Below are positions 34,921 through 47,598 of a stretch of 64,000 bases of DNA, in pieces. The translations under genes and the position numbers were made by a program. Every line of letters starts with the position of its first letter. Position 1 is the stretch's first letter. The notes below the pieces were generated by a model. It was given only the letters and a program-made list of their open reading frames with translations. It searched no databases and had not been told where the DNA came from. The DNA comes from Termitomyces sp. T153 (lineage: Eukaryota > Basidiomycota > Agaricomycetes > Agaricales > Lyophyllaceae): positions 1 through 64,000 of the forward strand of contig JACKQL020000005.1 of the NCBI GenBank assembly GCA_018296165.2, read 5' to 3'.

Positions 34921-36276
34921 ATGAAACGCGGATTTCTCAAGTCTGATAACAAAGCGGCAGCTTCTGCTCAGGCTGATTCCCAACCTTTGAAATCAGACTC
35001 GACGTTGACGATGAAGCGCGGATTTCTCAAGACTAGCAACAAAGTAGCATCTTCTCCTCAGGCTGACACCAAAGCTTTCAAGCCAATCCTCATTCCCGCT
35101 GCCCCAGAAGTCCCTCCCGATATTCCTCTTAGCGCAAAGATCGATACTCACAAGCCCCACTTCCGTGTCGTTTCGTCCTTGCCTACGTTAAAAATCCCGA
35201 CATGCTTCCTTTTGTATCCCGGCACTAAGGAGGCGATGCTGGAACAATGTGAACCCGTTAAAGGGAGCTTTCCTTTCACGTCGATTCCTTTCGACATAAA
35301 AGAAGTTCCAGGCCAGGGCCGCGGTACATTCGCCATGCATGCATTCAATATAGGCGATATTATATGGGATGAATACCCGATGTTCGTGGCACCTGTAGGC
35401 TTATACGCCCAGTCAGTCTTGTCCCCGGAATACTACTTCAAGATAGCGATCGACAATCTTCCTCCTCATTACAATTCTCTGTTCTACGAGCTCCACAACT
35501 GCAGATCGAACGACCCGCAAGATGTCCGTGGCATTATCGATACAAACGCAATAGACATCGGACGCCTTCCAGGTCCATACGAGGGCAAACATATGGGGAT
35601 ATTCCCTACGATCTCACGTGTCAATCATAGGTCAATTTTCTTCAATCGCTCCGATGCCTTCTCAGGCTGATATCAACAACATAGCTGCTCCCCGAATGCA
35701 GATTACATTTGGAATTTGAGAACTTTCACATGTCATCTGGTCGCTCTACGTCATATCGCAGCAGGAGAACAAATTTTTATCGCATATACTCCCATTTCCG
35801 ACCCTCGTACTTCGCGACAAGAATATTTGAGATCAAAATATGCGTTTACCTGCACCTGCGCCTCCTGTACCTTGCCCAAAGACCTCTCTGTCCGCAGTGA
35901 CATAAAGCGCAAAATCCTCTCTTCTGCTTTAGATGCAGTGCCCAAACAACAAAAGGAGCACGAGGGCGCGTTGAGACAATGGGTCGCAGATCTATCTCTT
36001 CCGGACGACCATTTACTCAAGCCCGCTCGGTTCCTCATGCAGATCATGGAAGAAGAGCAGGCTTTTGATGCCTTTATATGGCTGACGCAGGCCGAGATCG
36101 TTTGCAAGGCTCTTTGTGCGCTTGGCGATCGCGCGGGAGCAGTTGAGCTCGCGCAAAAAGCCTCGGCATATGCAAAGACGAGATTCTTTGGCGACGACGC
36201 TGGGTGGAGCAAGGTTGCAGCGGCCCCGGAGAAGACCGAATGGTGGGGTCTTCGGAAGAAGACTATCATTACTTAA
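34921..36276 (+). CDS. SET-domain protein (SMYD-like, no MYND), 2 exons
   Basis: Exons 34921-35630 and 35685-36276 encode 433 residues. SET proteins are SAM-dependent lysine methyltransferases. Visible parts are GQGRGTFAMHAFNIGDIIWDE (start of SET), FPTISRVNHSCSPNADY with the NHSC.PN core formed exactly across the intron, IAAGEQIFIAYTPI and a Cys-rich post-SET-like FTCTCASCTLP. A helical C-terminal region (TPR-like, as in SMYD proteins) follows. The N-terminus holds a direct repeat: MKRGFLKSDNKAAASAQAD recurs at residue 31 as MKRGFLKTSNKVASSPQAD. The substrate cannot be predicted. Confidence 0.85.
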
Positions 36277-37838
36277 TTTGAAATTGTGTAGCCCATCTTC
36301 ATCCGTCAATATATATCACGTGCTCATATTGACGCTTGGATGACTCGTAGGGTCGTATTCCTGTTTTGAAGAACTGTAGATTCGGTTTCGACACTGGCCA
36401 GAAATGCTTGTGGCCCGTATTGTCAGGGTTCTGGTTGCCAAGTCTTGCCTTCGACGATCGTCGTCTGATTCTTATCTTGGCGGGATGATGTTATAGCTGG
36501 TCTTCTAACGCAGGTCCTGCGTACTCTGCATGTAAATATCATCTCCTAATATGATTTATCTTTGTGCGCTACTGTAAGCTTATCTTATCACCTTGAGACT
36601 TTTATGAGATGGCCAGTATTATGTCTTCTGTTAACTTCAGCATCCACGAGCCTGAGCATCTCAAAGAAGCATTTTACGACAGAACATAAGTACTGGTAAC
36701 CTTCGGTGATAATCCGAATTCTTCATCAAGGTCATGCTTGAAGATGTGCCAACATCCTTTTCACGTAATTTCTGGGGCATAACAAACTCCAATATTTCCA
36801 GGCGCGAAACGGTTTGCTCGGTGCGCCACAGGATGATCGATCTAAATCCGGGAGTCATTTTCTCTTTTTTTGTGAACCGGCGCGAAACTGTGGGTCCTAG
36901 GTGTTCTCGGTATCGACTCGTTTTATCCATGCTAACGAGGGATCAACTTACAGCAGTCTTCGTAACACCACCGTTACGGAATCCAGGGGTATTTCGCTGC
37001 TTAAGGGCCACGGCTGGACCATGACTTTCCGACTCGGAATCTCGTGGAGCTTTGAATTGGAATTGCTTGAGGGGTGGCCTCCAGCTACACAAATGTGGGT
37101 TTGAGCTTGAAGGATACTGTATTACTGATCAAACCATTGCCGTACATCGAAGAATTCCGAGCTTGCTAGAATCCCCGCCAACGATGCTGCTCGGAATTTT
37201 CCCTTCTTCACTTCAAGGTCCTGTCCCACGTTCAGCTTAAGAGATAACGGCTGATATTGGCTACTGCGCTGTTCGGCCGTTTCCCTCTGTGTTGAGATAA
37301 AACCTTGTACATTATTGCTGCCACACGGGTATCAAGAGTGTCAATATGAGTCGTCGTTTCCATCTTTGTCGTTTCGATATTAAGTATAACACTAAACGAT
37401 CTCGAAGACCCTGTGGCCGACCCTTGGTTTCATGCAGAAAAAATGTCCCACGCAAGTTCCACGATTTGCACCATCCACGGAGATCCACGGTACCACGGGA
37501 GCGTACATGAAGAGCATAGAGATATGTATGTAGTGTGTACATTGACTGATGATCAGGAGTTATCAGTGAGATATTCAGTGACACTGACAGTGGCGATTGA
37601 AGGTCGGTTCGATTTCTTATGCACATATAGTGTGCAAGGAGGCTCAACATGCCTTATGTCGGACCTGATGAACCTAGAATATTCCCGTATGTTCTTCGTG
37701 AAATGCGTCAGAAGGGCGTGGGAAGGAAACCATCAAGTGGCCGTGATTTTTCAGGGACAGTTTGTCAGGTCGCTTTCGCAATGTAGAATGCACACAAAGA
37801 AGTGACGAAAAACAACGCATGTGTACAACTCAGGGACT
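36277..37838. other. 1.56-kb convergent intergenic region
   Basis: It lies between the ends of the SET gene (+) and the beta-adaptin gene (-). Frames of 90-130 codons exist on both strands but lack splice partners or motifs. I see nothing that I would call a gene. Confidence 0.4.
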
Positions 37839-40462
37839 CTAGAACAAACCGAGAAGATCCTCCTGCTGTGTTGACTGCGAGTGTGACTGCTGCAGCGGTG
37901 GAGCTGGCGTCTGCGGTACCAGCACACTCGGCGTTGCAGGAACGGACGACAAGTCTACCCCCAACCCAGAGTTTCCACCTCCAAATCCAAAGCTCGGCGC
38001 CGGTGTTGAAGCCGACATCCCACCGCCCCCTCCTCCAAAAATTGACACGAGGTCGTCCAAGGGGTTACTCGACGTGCCTGCGAGCAAGTTTGCTGCGGCT
38101 GGCGTCTGGGCGAACACTTGTGTCGCTGCGAGACCAGAAGGCTCTCCATCCACTGCGGGTGCATCGTCGAAGTCCCTGTCACGTATGCCGTCAATTGCAA
38201 AAGGAGCGGATACACGCGCTTTGAAGCACATACAGTAGGTTCTCCGCTTGCTGTCCGGCGGCGACAGTTTGGAGTGCCTTCTTCGTCGAAAAACGATCAT
38301 CCGCTCTGAAAGGACATCAGGTTCCGCAAGGACGACAAGCAACGATACACACTCGGTTCCCTTCCGTACTGCATCAGCACCAATCCGTCCCCTCCCAACA
38401 AATGTTTCTTCAGGTTTATGGTATACACTAGCCAAACTTGAGATTTCGCCAAGCAGCTCTTCTAATAGCGCGGGTGAAACAGTGGTACGGGGTATTGAGA
38501 TGGGTGGTCGGTGTGCCAGGACGACAGCCTGAGAGTATCTCAGCTGAGGTCAATAAAGAGTTCAAAGTTCAAAGTCTGTATACAGACCTTTGCAGCGCCA
38601 GGATCCGTGGAGAGTAGTCGCCAGTAGATGTAAGCTCGATCTCGCACATCAGGAGAGTCACAATCCTTTGTGGCCGTCGTCAGCACACGCTGGACTATGC
38701 CTTGTGCGGAGTCTGGCTTCTTGAGGAAGAGTTTCACCACGGCTGTCAGTGTTTGAAGTTGCACCTGTCCACTCAATGAGGAAAAGCGAAGCACATGAAC
38801 AGCAAGGAACGCACAGGGTAGGATTCCTCAGTGAAGGAGTCAACGAATATGCCCAGTAGCTCGTCGGCATTGTCAATCTTATTGGCATACTCGCCGATGA
38901 TCCAGATGAGTGAAGCTTTCGCCTCAGGCTCATCAAGCTCATCGAGGTTACTACAAAGTGTAGGAATAACACCTTCATATGTTGAGGGATATTTACGGAA
39001 TATATCCTAAAGAGGAGTCAGTGCCTTAGTTCTATTCAATGAGAAGACAGACCTTCATGACAACAACGGCCTCTTGCACGACATAACTAACACGAGTACT
39101 AATGAGTTCGAGAAGGACATTGACACACCGCTCGGCGGCAGTGTCAATCTTCACAGCTGCTTGTCCGATGGCTTTGATGCTCTTCCGGACGAAGTCGACG
39201 TCCACTTCGGATGCATATCTAAGCGAAAGGCTCAGAATTGATCAGGAAAGAAGGGCAATCTTGGGAGTACTCTTTCAGCTCGCTCAACAGCGCATCCACG
39301 TTCTTCCCATTTGCAAGCCGTACCATGATCTCCAACTTCTCAACCTTCACATATAAAGGATCGTTGTATTTACAGAAAAACACGCGCATCTCGTTCGAAA
39401 GGACATCAGGCCGTTTTTGGAGGAGGAGATTAATGTTCCGCAGGGCAACCCATTGGACCTCTGGTGGCGAGGAGAGTAGGGTGACCAAAGGTGGGGCCAT
39501 TTTACGCATTAGTTGCTTGATAAGATCGTCCCTGCGCACACCGCGTATGTGAATCATGACAACCTTGACTGCGGCAAGTACCACGCTGCCGTTGACGTGT
39601 TGGAACTGCGGAACGACGCGTTCGCATATGTGCTCGCTCTCCTTCTCGTCTTGCGCGATGTATCGCGACAAAGCATTGAGTACAGCAACTCTTCCCCACT
39701 CTGAACATTCGTTTAACGCAATCAGAAGTTTGTTGAGTATGGAAGCAGTGATGGTGAATATGGCAGGATCGGAGGACGATGTGGATGGCTGTGCGGTGGC
39801 AGCATTATGGATATCGGTCAGTGCAGCTACGGTATTCGCGACAACCTTTCCATAGATGCCATGTCGATGTACGTTTTCTGTGAAATGACGAACACTCACC
39901 ATAGGGTTGCTATCCGCAATCATCTCGTGCAATTGATCCAAAAACCCGTTCTCAATCACCAACTCCGGCTTGAGGTCGTAGAGCTTTGCAACGCAAAGTG
40001 CCGCAGTCTTTCGTACATACGGGTTCTCGTCACGGAGGCACTTTTGCAGTGGATCACACAAATAGTCTATAATCTTCTCCGCACGAAGACAACCCATAGT
40101 TCGTATCGCAAGAGCCCTTACAAGCGGATTTGGATCGTCCGTATCCTTGACAAAAGTATTGACAGCGAGAATAACGAGTTCGGGCTGTGTCTTCGCGTAA
40201 TTCATGAGGTAGAGATAAACGAGCTTCTTCTGTTCGAGGTCTTCCGTCTGCATATTCTTGAGAACGTCGGGAAAGAGACCGCTGACATCTTATACACGAT
40301 AAAGATATGCCCAGGTTCCATGCAGTGAACAAGCGTACCTTTCCCGACGGTCATGGAAGCAATGGTGCGCTTGATGGCATCCTTGCGTTTCTCGCGATAT
40401 TCGCTGTTGAGGTCAACGCTCAGCTCGTAATTCTCGCCCTTGCGAGGGCCCCGTATGCTCAT
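37839..40462 (-). CDS. APL2: AP-1/AP-2 complex beta-adaptin (9 exons)
   Basis: Minus-strand exons are 40462-40339, 40288-39900, 39845-39271, 39218-39053, 39006-38815, 38764-38588, 38528-38353, 38305-38234 and 38175-37839, giving 735 residues. It is the large beta subunit of a clathrin adaptor that binds dileucine cargo and clathrin at the trans-Golgi/endosome. The armadillo trunk is complete: [64 protein letters not shown]. The Gly/Pro-rich hinge ends in LLGLF at the very C-terminus, a clathrin-box-like motif. The C-terminal ear domain found in animal beta-adaptins is absent, as in yeast Apl2. The symbol follows the yeast AP-1 subunit; AP-2 cannot be ruled out from sequence alone. Confidence 0.92.
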
Positions 40463-40815
40463 GACAATCGCTCGAGGATGTGCACAGATTCGAGTGGATT
40501 GTGTAAGATGAGTCGGAGTCCGGATTTGAGTAACCTTTGAGCGAGCCTGACGATAATGCTATTACACACTCCTTGCGCAGATTGAAAGAAATTGTACTGC
40601 ACTCCACCCAGTAATATATATGTCTCTACCTTACATGGCCACTTTGGCTTACACATTTCATCCCCTTTCAACATCACATCCAATGTATTGACATGGGAAA
40701 AAATCATCACGAGTTCAAACAACTTGAGTGGCAATGGGCATGAATATACAACAGTGTCGAGTACCGATATTGAGATAAGTATTATCGCATGTTCATCTCA
40801 CACCACCGGAAGTGC
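40463..40815. other. Spacer between beta-adaptin promoter and GH16 3' end
   Basis: 353 bp upstream of the minus-strand beta-adaptin start and downstream of the GH16 stop. No separate feature. Confidence 0.4.
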
Positions 40816-41994
40816 CTAAATATTGCAGATATTTCCAGAGGGAGTAGAGGTATATCCTTTATATATATCAATTGAGCGGATGTGGGTGACTGAGTCGGCC
40901 GTCGGAGGACCATTGGACCAGGCTGGGTTACCATTGCTCCACGTATTCCACATCCAAGGTCCAGCTTGAGTGGGAACCTAAGCATTCAGTTTACTCGGAG
41001 TTCATTCAAAGTATTTGGTGACCCAGCACATACATTAGTGGTTAATCGAGCCTTTTGGATGCCATCGATGTAGAAAGTGGTGGCGTCAGCGACCCACTAG
41101 GACAACGTCAGTCGCCATTGTTATGCAAATTTACTAAAATATGCATCACTCACATCGATCCTATATTCTGGCGGTTGGGTACGATGACCATATAAGTATA
41201 GATGGTGGCAGTCGGCAAAATCAGAGCTGACCGTGGTAATCTTGGGAAGGATCAAATGTGAAAGGCACTCTTGTTTGAGTAGGAGACTGCCCCGGGACAA
41301 GAGGCTGATGGAAACCACCGTTAGGCAGGTTAGATGAAGGACCAGAAGACACAATTGCCTGATTTGTAGCCCATATCCCAGCAGGAACCTCGGCACTCGG
41401 TTGTAAGGTAGTGCTTGTGAGGATCTCCCGATCGATTTCTTGATTATCGTTGACTAGGAACCTCTACGCTTCAGTACTGGACAGGGTACAAAGTCACATT
41501 GAAGCCTGAGCATACGGTAGAAAAAGTTGCCCTCTACAGCTCCGCCGACAGGGCTGGACTTCAGTACGGTCCTCACCGAGGCATACTTAAAAATATCATT
41601 GGTAACCATCTGAGAACTCAAAATGGCACCGCTGCCCGCATATGCTGAGACCTTCATATTTAGTGAGCCGGAGTCGAATGCAAGGTTGTTCGGTGTAAAG
41701 GTGTGTGGAACGGGACCAGAAGTCACACCAGAACTGCTAATAGATATTCCATTTGAACTGTAAACTCATATCAAGGAGGTCCATATATTAAAAAGTGCAC
41801 GTTCCGACTCACGAAAGGAAGGATGTAACATTTGTGCCAGGAGATACTCCAGAAAAATTGATGGACTGCCTGGTTGTGAAGCCACCGGCTAGAGAGGGAA
41901 CGACATAGGTATCGCAAGTCTGTCCTTGAGCGAAAGAGATACGAAGAGCAACAAAGCTGAACAACACGGCAGTTTTCACGACAGGGAAATTCAT
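40816..41994 (-). CDS. Secreted GH16 beta-glucanase (6 exons)
   Basis: Minus-strand exons are 41994-41813, 41757-41516, 41453-41232, 41167-41154 (14 nt), 41096-41034 and 40977-40816, giving 294 residues; an in-frame Met at 42003 would add three. A signal peptide (MNFPVVKTAVLFSFVALRISFA) precedes a concanavalin A-like jelly roll. The catalytic strand reads LNDNQEIDRE, keeping the E-x-D-x-E triad (Glu147, Asp149, Glu151), followed by EYRIDWVADATTFYIDGI and WMWNTWSNGNPAWSNGPP, typical of GH16 enzymes acting on beta-1,3/1,6-glucans of the fungal wall. A TATA box lies about 80 nt upstream, inside a tandemly duplicated promoter segment. Confidence 0.85.
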
Positions 41995-42039
41995 CATGAG
42001 CATTCAACGTCAAAGGGCTATTCTTCGTTGTTCTTATTA

Positions 42040-42756
42040 AGTAGCATCTTGGGGCCCAGGGTAACAGTTTTTTATAAAATCCTTGCTGACAGACCGAATA
42101 GGCCATCAGTGAACAAGTGTCAAACCTGCCGTTTTCCAGCCATGCTTGAACCTGCCATTTTGCTGATGTCAAGTCGCCAGTGCTCGTAAGACCGCCCGGA
42201 TCAGGCTTGGTAGTCATCCGGAAGTATCTGTCATCAGAAAGTCGTGAAGGTGCTGGTATTTTCTGGCGGAGTTTATAAGAGACCGGCGGAACTAATGGAT
42301 GATAATATTGTATGATCAGTATCTGGAAAGATAATCTGGGCCGCGAAAGCTGAAGAGGCCAGCAGAAGGGAGTTTAAAAATTCTGACAATTCAGTTGTTC
42401 TAATTCAGTAGCATCTTGGGGCCCAGGGTAACATTTTGTTATAAAATCCTTGCTGACAGACCGAATAGGCCATCAGTGAACAAGTGTCAAACCTGCCGTT
42501 TTCCAGCCATGCTTGAACCTGCCGTTTTGCTGATGTCAGGTCGCCAGTGTTCGTTAGACCGCCCGGATCAGGCTTGGTAGTCATCCGGAAGTATTTGTCA
42601 TCAGAAATCATGAAGGTGCTGGTATTTTCTGGCAAAGTTTATAAGAGACCAGCGGAACTAATGGATGATAATATTGTATTATCAGTATCTGGAAAGATAA
42701 TCTGGGCCGCGAAAGCTGAAGAGGCCAGCAGAAGGGAGTTTAAAAATTCTGACAAT
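42040..42756. repeat. Tandemly duplicated GH16 promoter segment (2 x 349 bp)
   Basis: The segment 42040-42388 recurs at 42408-42756, separated by 19 bp and differing by a small number of substitutions. Each copy contains a TATA-like TTATAAAA stretch (about 42072 and 42440). The copy nearest the gene supplies the TATA box of the GH16 gene. Minus-strand open frames of about 60 codons are repeated in both copies, but I take these as incidental. Confidence 0.88.
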
Positions 42757-43092
42757 CCACCGATGATAAATGACATCCAGGTATACCTTTTAGCAACGGG
42801 ATCTGAGCTCGGGATGTCAATAGCCTGACAGTCTGCTATTGCTTTGTGGAACTGACATTCTGGACAAGAAATGGCTTTCTTGCATCTCTGGTAGTCAGGA
42901 CTCCAGAGTGAATACTTGTTACATCCTCCAGTGACAGGCAAAATGAATTTTGTTATAGTACTACGTTGACCAAGAAAATGTTAGCTCTATAACTCAGGAT
43001 ACATCAGAAGCAACCTCAGCAGAAATGCCTTGCTTTTGACCTTGGCTCTTTTCAACAAATGATATAAGGTTACATGACCAAAATGGGGTATG

Positions 43093-43525
43093 TGTAAGGG
43101 CAACCTCTGGAGGCTGTGGCTCAATCACACAGCTGGCAAAGGGAAATCCAAAGTCTATTCAGTACTGTACAGTGTCTACTGGAATAACTACTCACCTGGC
43201 AAAGGGAAATCCAAAGAGAACAAGTCTGGGGATTCCCTAGGCCAGGTGTGACGCTTCAGAGGCTTCAGAAGCATGAGAAACAACTGTACAGTATGACAGA
43301 GAAAAAAGACACAAGTGATGTGTCAGCAATTGGTCAGCAGTTACATAAGCCAGTGGCAGTGTCAGAGGGGCCACACTTGTCTGAATTATTGACAGAGAAT
43401 TGGTGCAGCCTGAGGGCTGAAACTAGAACCAATAGATAGGGAAAAGGAAGGAGAATAAAGGAAAACTATAACGGAGCAAATCTGACAAGAAGGAGAAGGG
43501 GAAACAAGTGAGACATCCCCTGACA
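43093..43525 (-). repeat. 3' LTR of element A
   Basis: 433 bp, TG..CA ends, preceded by the GTATG target duplication. Matches the other LTR closely. Confidence 0.93.
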
Positions 43526-43538
43526 TCACCCCCCTTCT
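43526..43538 (-). other. Polypurine tract of element A
   Basis: In element sense AGAAGGGGGGTGA directly precedes the 3' LTR. Element C has AGAGGGAGGGTGA at the same place (54258-54270). Confidence 0.75.
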
Positions 43539-43614
43539 AGCATGTGGTGTCTCGACGTACTGGGTAGAAAAAGTTGTGGACTGCCTGATCAATTGCTGAG
43601 ACAGGGTAGATGCC

Positions 43615-46600
43615 TCAGATTGCCTTAGGTGCATTGGGGTGCCTGCGGTAGAAGTCCCGGATCAACGCCGGTGCATGTACACTGGCCTGTGGTTCCCAAG
43701 AAATGTCTTCAATGCCATACCCCTTCCACTTCACCTTGAACTGTAGCCTACCCCAGAACATCCTGCTATCAAGAATTTCTTCCACCTCATACTCCTCCTC
43801 ATTGTTCACTAGGACAGGTGGCGGTGGTGCATTAGGACAACGGCCAGGGATAGGGTCATCTGGTGCTGGGAACAGCTTGACTACATTGAAGACTGGATGC
43901 AGTTGATGCAAGCCTGCAGGGAGCTTGAGCCGGTATGCCAACGGCCCTACCTTCTTCTCCACCACAAAGGGTCCAAGATGGCGATGGGACAGCTTCTGTG
44001 ATGGTCTTGTAGTCTTTATGTTGGAACTGTCCAGGTACACCCAGTCTCCAGGCTTGTATATAGGAGCTGGTGTCCGCTGCTGGTTGTAGTACTGTGCCAT
44101 GTCCTCCTTTGCTTTGACCAATGCCGCCTTTGCCTCCTCCTGTGCCTTCTTCATCCTGTCCACAAATTCATTCACTGAGTCATTTTCTGAAGGCCATGCT
44201 TGAGGTTCGAATCCCATGCAAGGATGCTGACCAGTGTCCAGGAAGAAGGGAGTCATCTGAGTGGAAGAGTGAACATGATTGTTGTACTGGAACTCTGCAT
44301 CTGGGAGGAGCTCATCCCAGTCGTCTTGCCTCTCATTGCAAAACAGATGAAGATACTGCTCCAGTTCCTGATTAACACGTTCTGTCTGTCCATCTGACTG
44401 AGGGTGATAGGTGGTGGTAGTGTGGAGCTTCACTCCAAGCAAACAGTACAGCTCCTGAGTAAATTCTGCCACAAACTGAGGGCCTCAATCAGAGATGTAC
44501 CCATCAGATAGACCGTGGAGTTTCCAGACATTCTTCCGATACAGATCAGCTGCTCCCAGGGCTGAGCAGGTGGTGTGAGTAGGGATGAAGTGGGCTCGTT
44601 TCCCATAAAGGTCCACCACCACCATTACAGCATTGTAGCCATGAGCATCTGGGAGTTCCACAATGAAGTCTACTGAAGCAACACTCCAATGGGCAGCTGG
44701 AATGGGGAGAGGGTGGAGCTGACCCATGGGTGGCTGGCAATGAGGCTTGGTGCGGAGACAGAGGTTACAGGTGCTGGTGTAGGTGCCTACATACCGGGAA
44801 ATCTGAGGCCACCAGTAGTTCCGGGACACCAGTTCTAGTGTCTTCCATCTGCCTGGATGCCCAGCTATGCGTGAGTTATGGTGTTGCTCCACAATGCGTC
44901 GACAAAGTTCTGGAATGTTAGGGACATAGATGCGTCCTCGGAAGGTTAGAAGCCCATCCTGGAGACCCCACTCATCAGCATGTACTGACTTTACCCCACT
45001 GGCTCGTCATGCTCGCAAGGCCTGAGCAGCTTGGGCCACTGCGTCCTCTTGTGCACCCTCTTGATTCCCTTGCTGGATGTCCTTGAGGATGTTTGCCTCA
45101 TCCCCTTGGGCCACAATCTCTTCTAGAGCACGGATGGCAAAGAGCTCAGGCTTGAGGAGGATGATGTTGTCGTTATCACCTGCCCCAGTGCCGTGATCAG
45201 CTCGCCTAGATAATGCATCTGGCTTACCCATGCTCTATCCAGGTTTGTGGTGCAGCAAGAAGTCAAAGTTAGCCAGATACAAGGACCATCGAGCTTGGCG
45301 TCGATTAAGCTTCTTTGCCATACGGAAGTACTCTAGGTTCTTGTGATCTGTCCAGACTTCAAACTTATGCCATGCACCCTCTAGGAAATGCCGCCATTCT
45401 TCAAAGGACCAAATGATGGCCAGCATCTCCTTGTCATGGATCTCGTAATTCCGTTCTACTGCATTAAGGCTCTTGGAGTAGAAGGCAACAGGATGCCACT
45501 TGCCATCCCCCTTAGACTGCTGAGAAAGAACTGCTCCTGTGGCAAAGTCAGAGCTATCTGCTTCCACATGGAAGGGGGAGTCATCGTCAGGGAATACAAG
45601 GACTGGCTTAGAGATCACTGCTTGCTTGAGGGCGTCAAAGGCAACTCGCTGCACAGACTTCCACTGCCATGCCATGTCCTTGACAGTGAGGTCAAAAAGG
45701 GGGCAGGCGTGGTGAGAGAAATCTTGGATAAACCTCTGGTAGAAGTTAACAAAGCCTAGGAAGGCCTGTACTTCCTTTTTGTTCTTTGGCTCTGGCCACT
45801 CTGCTACACCTGCTACTTTAACCAGATCCATCTCTGCTGTTCCATGAGAGATGATCAGACCAAGGTACTCAACCTTAGTCTGCTCAAACTCACACTTCTC
45901 AGGCTTAAGATAGAGCTGGTGTTGGCGGAGGCGTTCCAAGACAATGCGTGTGATCCAACGGTGTTCCTCTAAGGTCTTGGTATAGATCAGGATATCGTCA
46001 AGATACACACAAACAACACCGTCTGCAATCAGATCACGGAAGATATCATTCATCATTGTCTGGAAGGTGGCTGGACTGTTGGTGAGGCCAAAGAACATTA
46101 CCAAAGGTTCAAAGAGTCCACGATTGGTTCTGAACGCTGCTTTCCACTCATCTCCTTCCTTGATGCGCACATTGTTGTAGCCCCAACAGACATCCAACTT
46201 AGTGAAATATCGTGCACCTCAAAGGTTGTTGACCAGTTCTGAGATGAGTGGTAGAGGGTAGCGGTTCTTTACCGTCATCGCATTCAGGACTCAATAATCC
46301 TGAACCAGATGCAGAGACCCATCCTTCTTCTTAATGAAAAAGACTGGGGAGGCCATTGGAGACTTCGAGGGTCGTATTCTGCCAGAGCTAAGGTTCTCTT
46401 GCAGGAACGCATCCAGTTCATCCTGCTCATGAGGTACAAGTGGATAGACTTTGCAACTGGAGGGTTTGGCATCCGGTATCAGCTCAATTGCATGGTCCCA
46501 TTGCTTGCGCTCTGGGAGTGAATCAAATGATGCCTTGGAAAATACATCCTCAAAGTCGTGTAGATGATGTGGAACTATGCTGTGAGAGGGTTTGGGCTGG

Positions 46601-47496
46601 GAATTTGCCGCAAACGCCTTGGCTAGTCATTGAGAGGTTGTCTGACTAGCCCTGATCTCTGCTATTGTAGGGGAAGGGCAGAGTGTCGTGGCATAGATCC
46701 TATCACCTACCTCAATGGTCTCATCTGGAGACTCTGGATCTTGCATGCTGGCAAAGTCCCCTTCACATCCATCTTCCTCCTGAGGTTCACACCCAGCACC
46801 TCGGACATCCTCGTAGAGGGCCTCTCTATGAGGGAATGCCAGAGGGGGGGGATTCAGAAGGTCCAGATTCGCAAAAGGGAGATGTCCTGCACGACAAGCA
46901 TGCACAGCAGCACGCTCACGGACTTTTACTCTGTGCTCCTTCTGAGCCTCCTCTGCACAGGTCAGACAACAATGAGGACAGAGGCTCATCTTCACCTCAC
47001 CCTTAGTCCAATCAATCTCAGGGTTATGTTCACGTAACTAGGTAAATCCTAAGATCATGTCTTGCTTCCCCAAACTAGTGACAGCAAAAGCAGCACGTTC
47101 TGAATGGTCCTGATAGCAAAGCACCAAATCCACTACAGAGCGAATAGAGCCCGCTTCATTGAGTGTGCCATCCACGTTGTATACAGGGATTGGACGAGAG
47201 AGGGGGCATGTGGTGAGACAGTGTCATTGCATATAGTCTGCATCGAGGAAGAGGCCTGTTGCTCCACTGTCAAGCAGGGCCACAATGCTCCAGACCTGTT
47301 GGGTGTCCGTCGTCTCAATTTCTACCTGTAGCTTCAAGGAGTTGACGGAAGGAGTGGAAGCAACAATGTAGCGACGGGGGAGACGGTGTTCCCAGGCAGG
47401 GATTCGGGGGTGTGGGCTAGGAGGCATATTTCCAACTGAGACTTTAGCTGGAGGTGGGTTTTGTACGTCTGAGGGGGGGCTTATCATTTCGGGCAT
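43615..47496 (-). pseudogene. pol of element A, broken by stop codons
   Basis: One minus-strand frame carries, in order, protease (LLDSGATGLFLDADY, 47280-47224), reverse transcriptase (FFGLTNSPATFQTMMND, VYLDDILIY), RNase H (FHVEADSSDFATGAVL), integrase and a C-terminal chromodomain. The integrase has a zinc finger with HH..C..C, SVDFIVELPDAHGY, ISD-stop-GPQF and HPQSDGQTERVNQELEQY. The chromodomain reads EYEVEEILDSRMFWGRLQFKVKWKGY...ISWEP. All stops lie in this same frame: 44485, 45007, 45235, 46219, 46291, 47038 and 47224 (lowest base of each codon). Five are TGA where the family has Arg (CGA). The product would have been a chromovirus polyprotein that targets chromatin through the chromodomain. 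Confidence 0.9.
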
Positions 47497-47598
47497 AGTA
47501 TCAATAGCAGCAACAGATATATATATTTGATTCTACGAACAAGGGAGCAAAATGATTAGCACTAGGCAACGGGAGCGTACAGGTCATCCGCTGCCTCT

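Noticed and set aside
43300..43439. 63-codon frame repeated at 43248-43439 and 49166-49357
   Set aside because: It is inside both LTRs of element A, so it is repeated because the LTRs are, not because it is a gene.
44200..44225. GGTTCGAATCC, a B-box-like match
   Set aside because: Lies in the coding part of gypsy integrase with no A box or stems around it; chance match.
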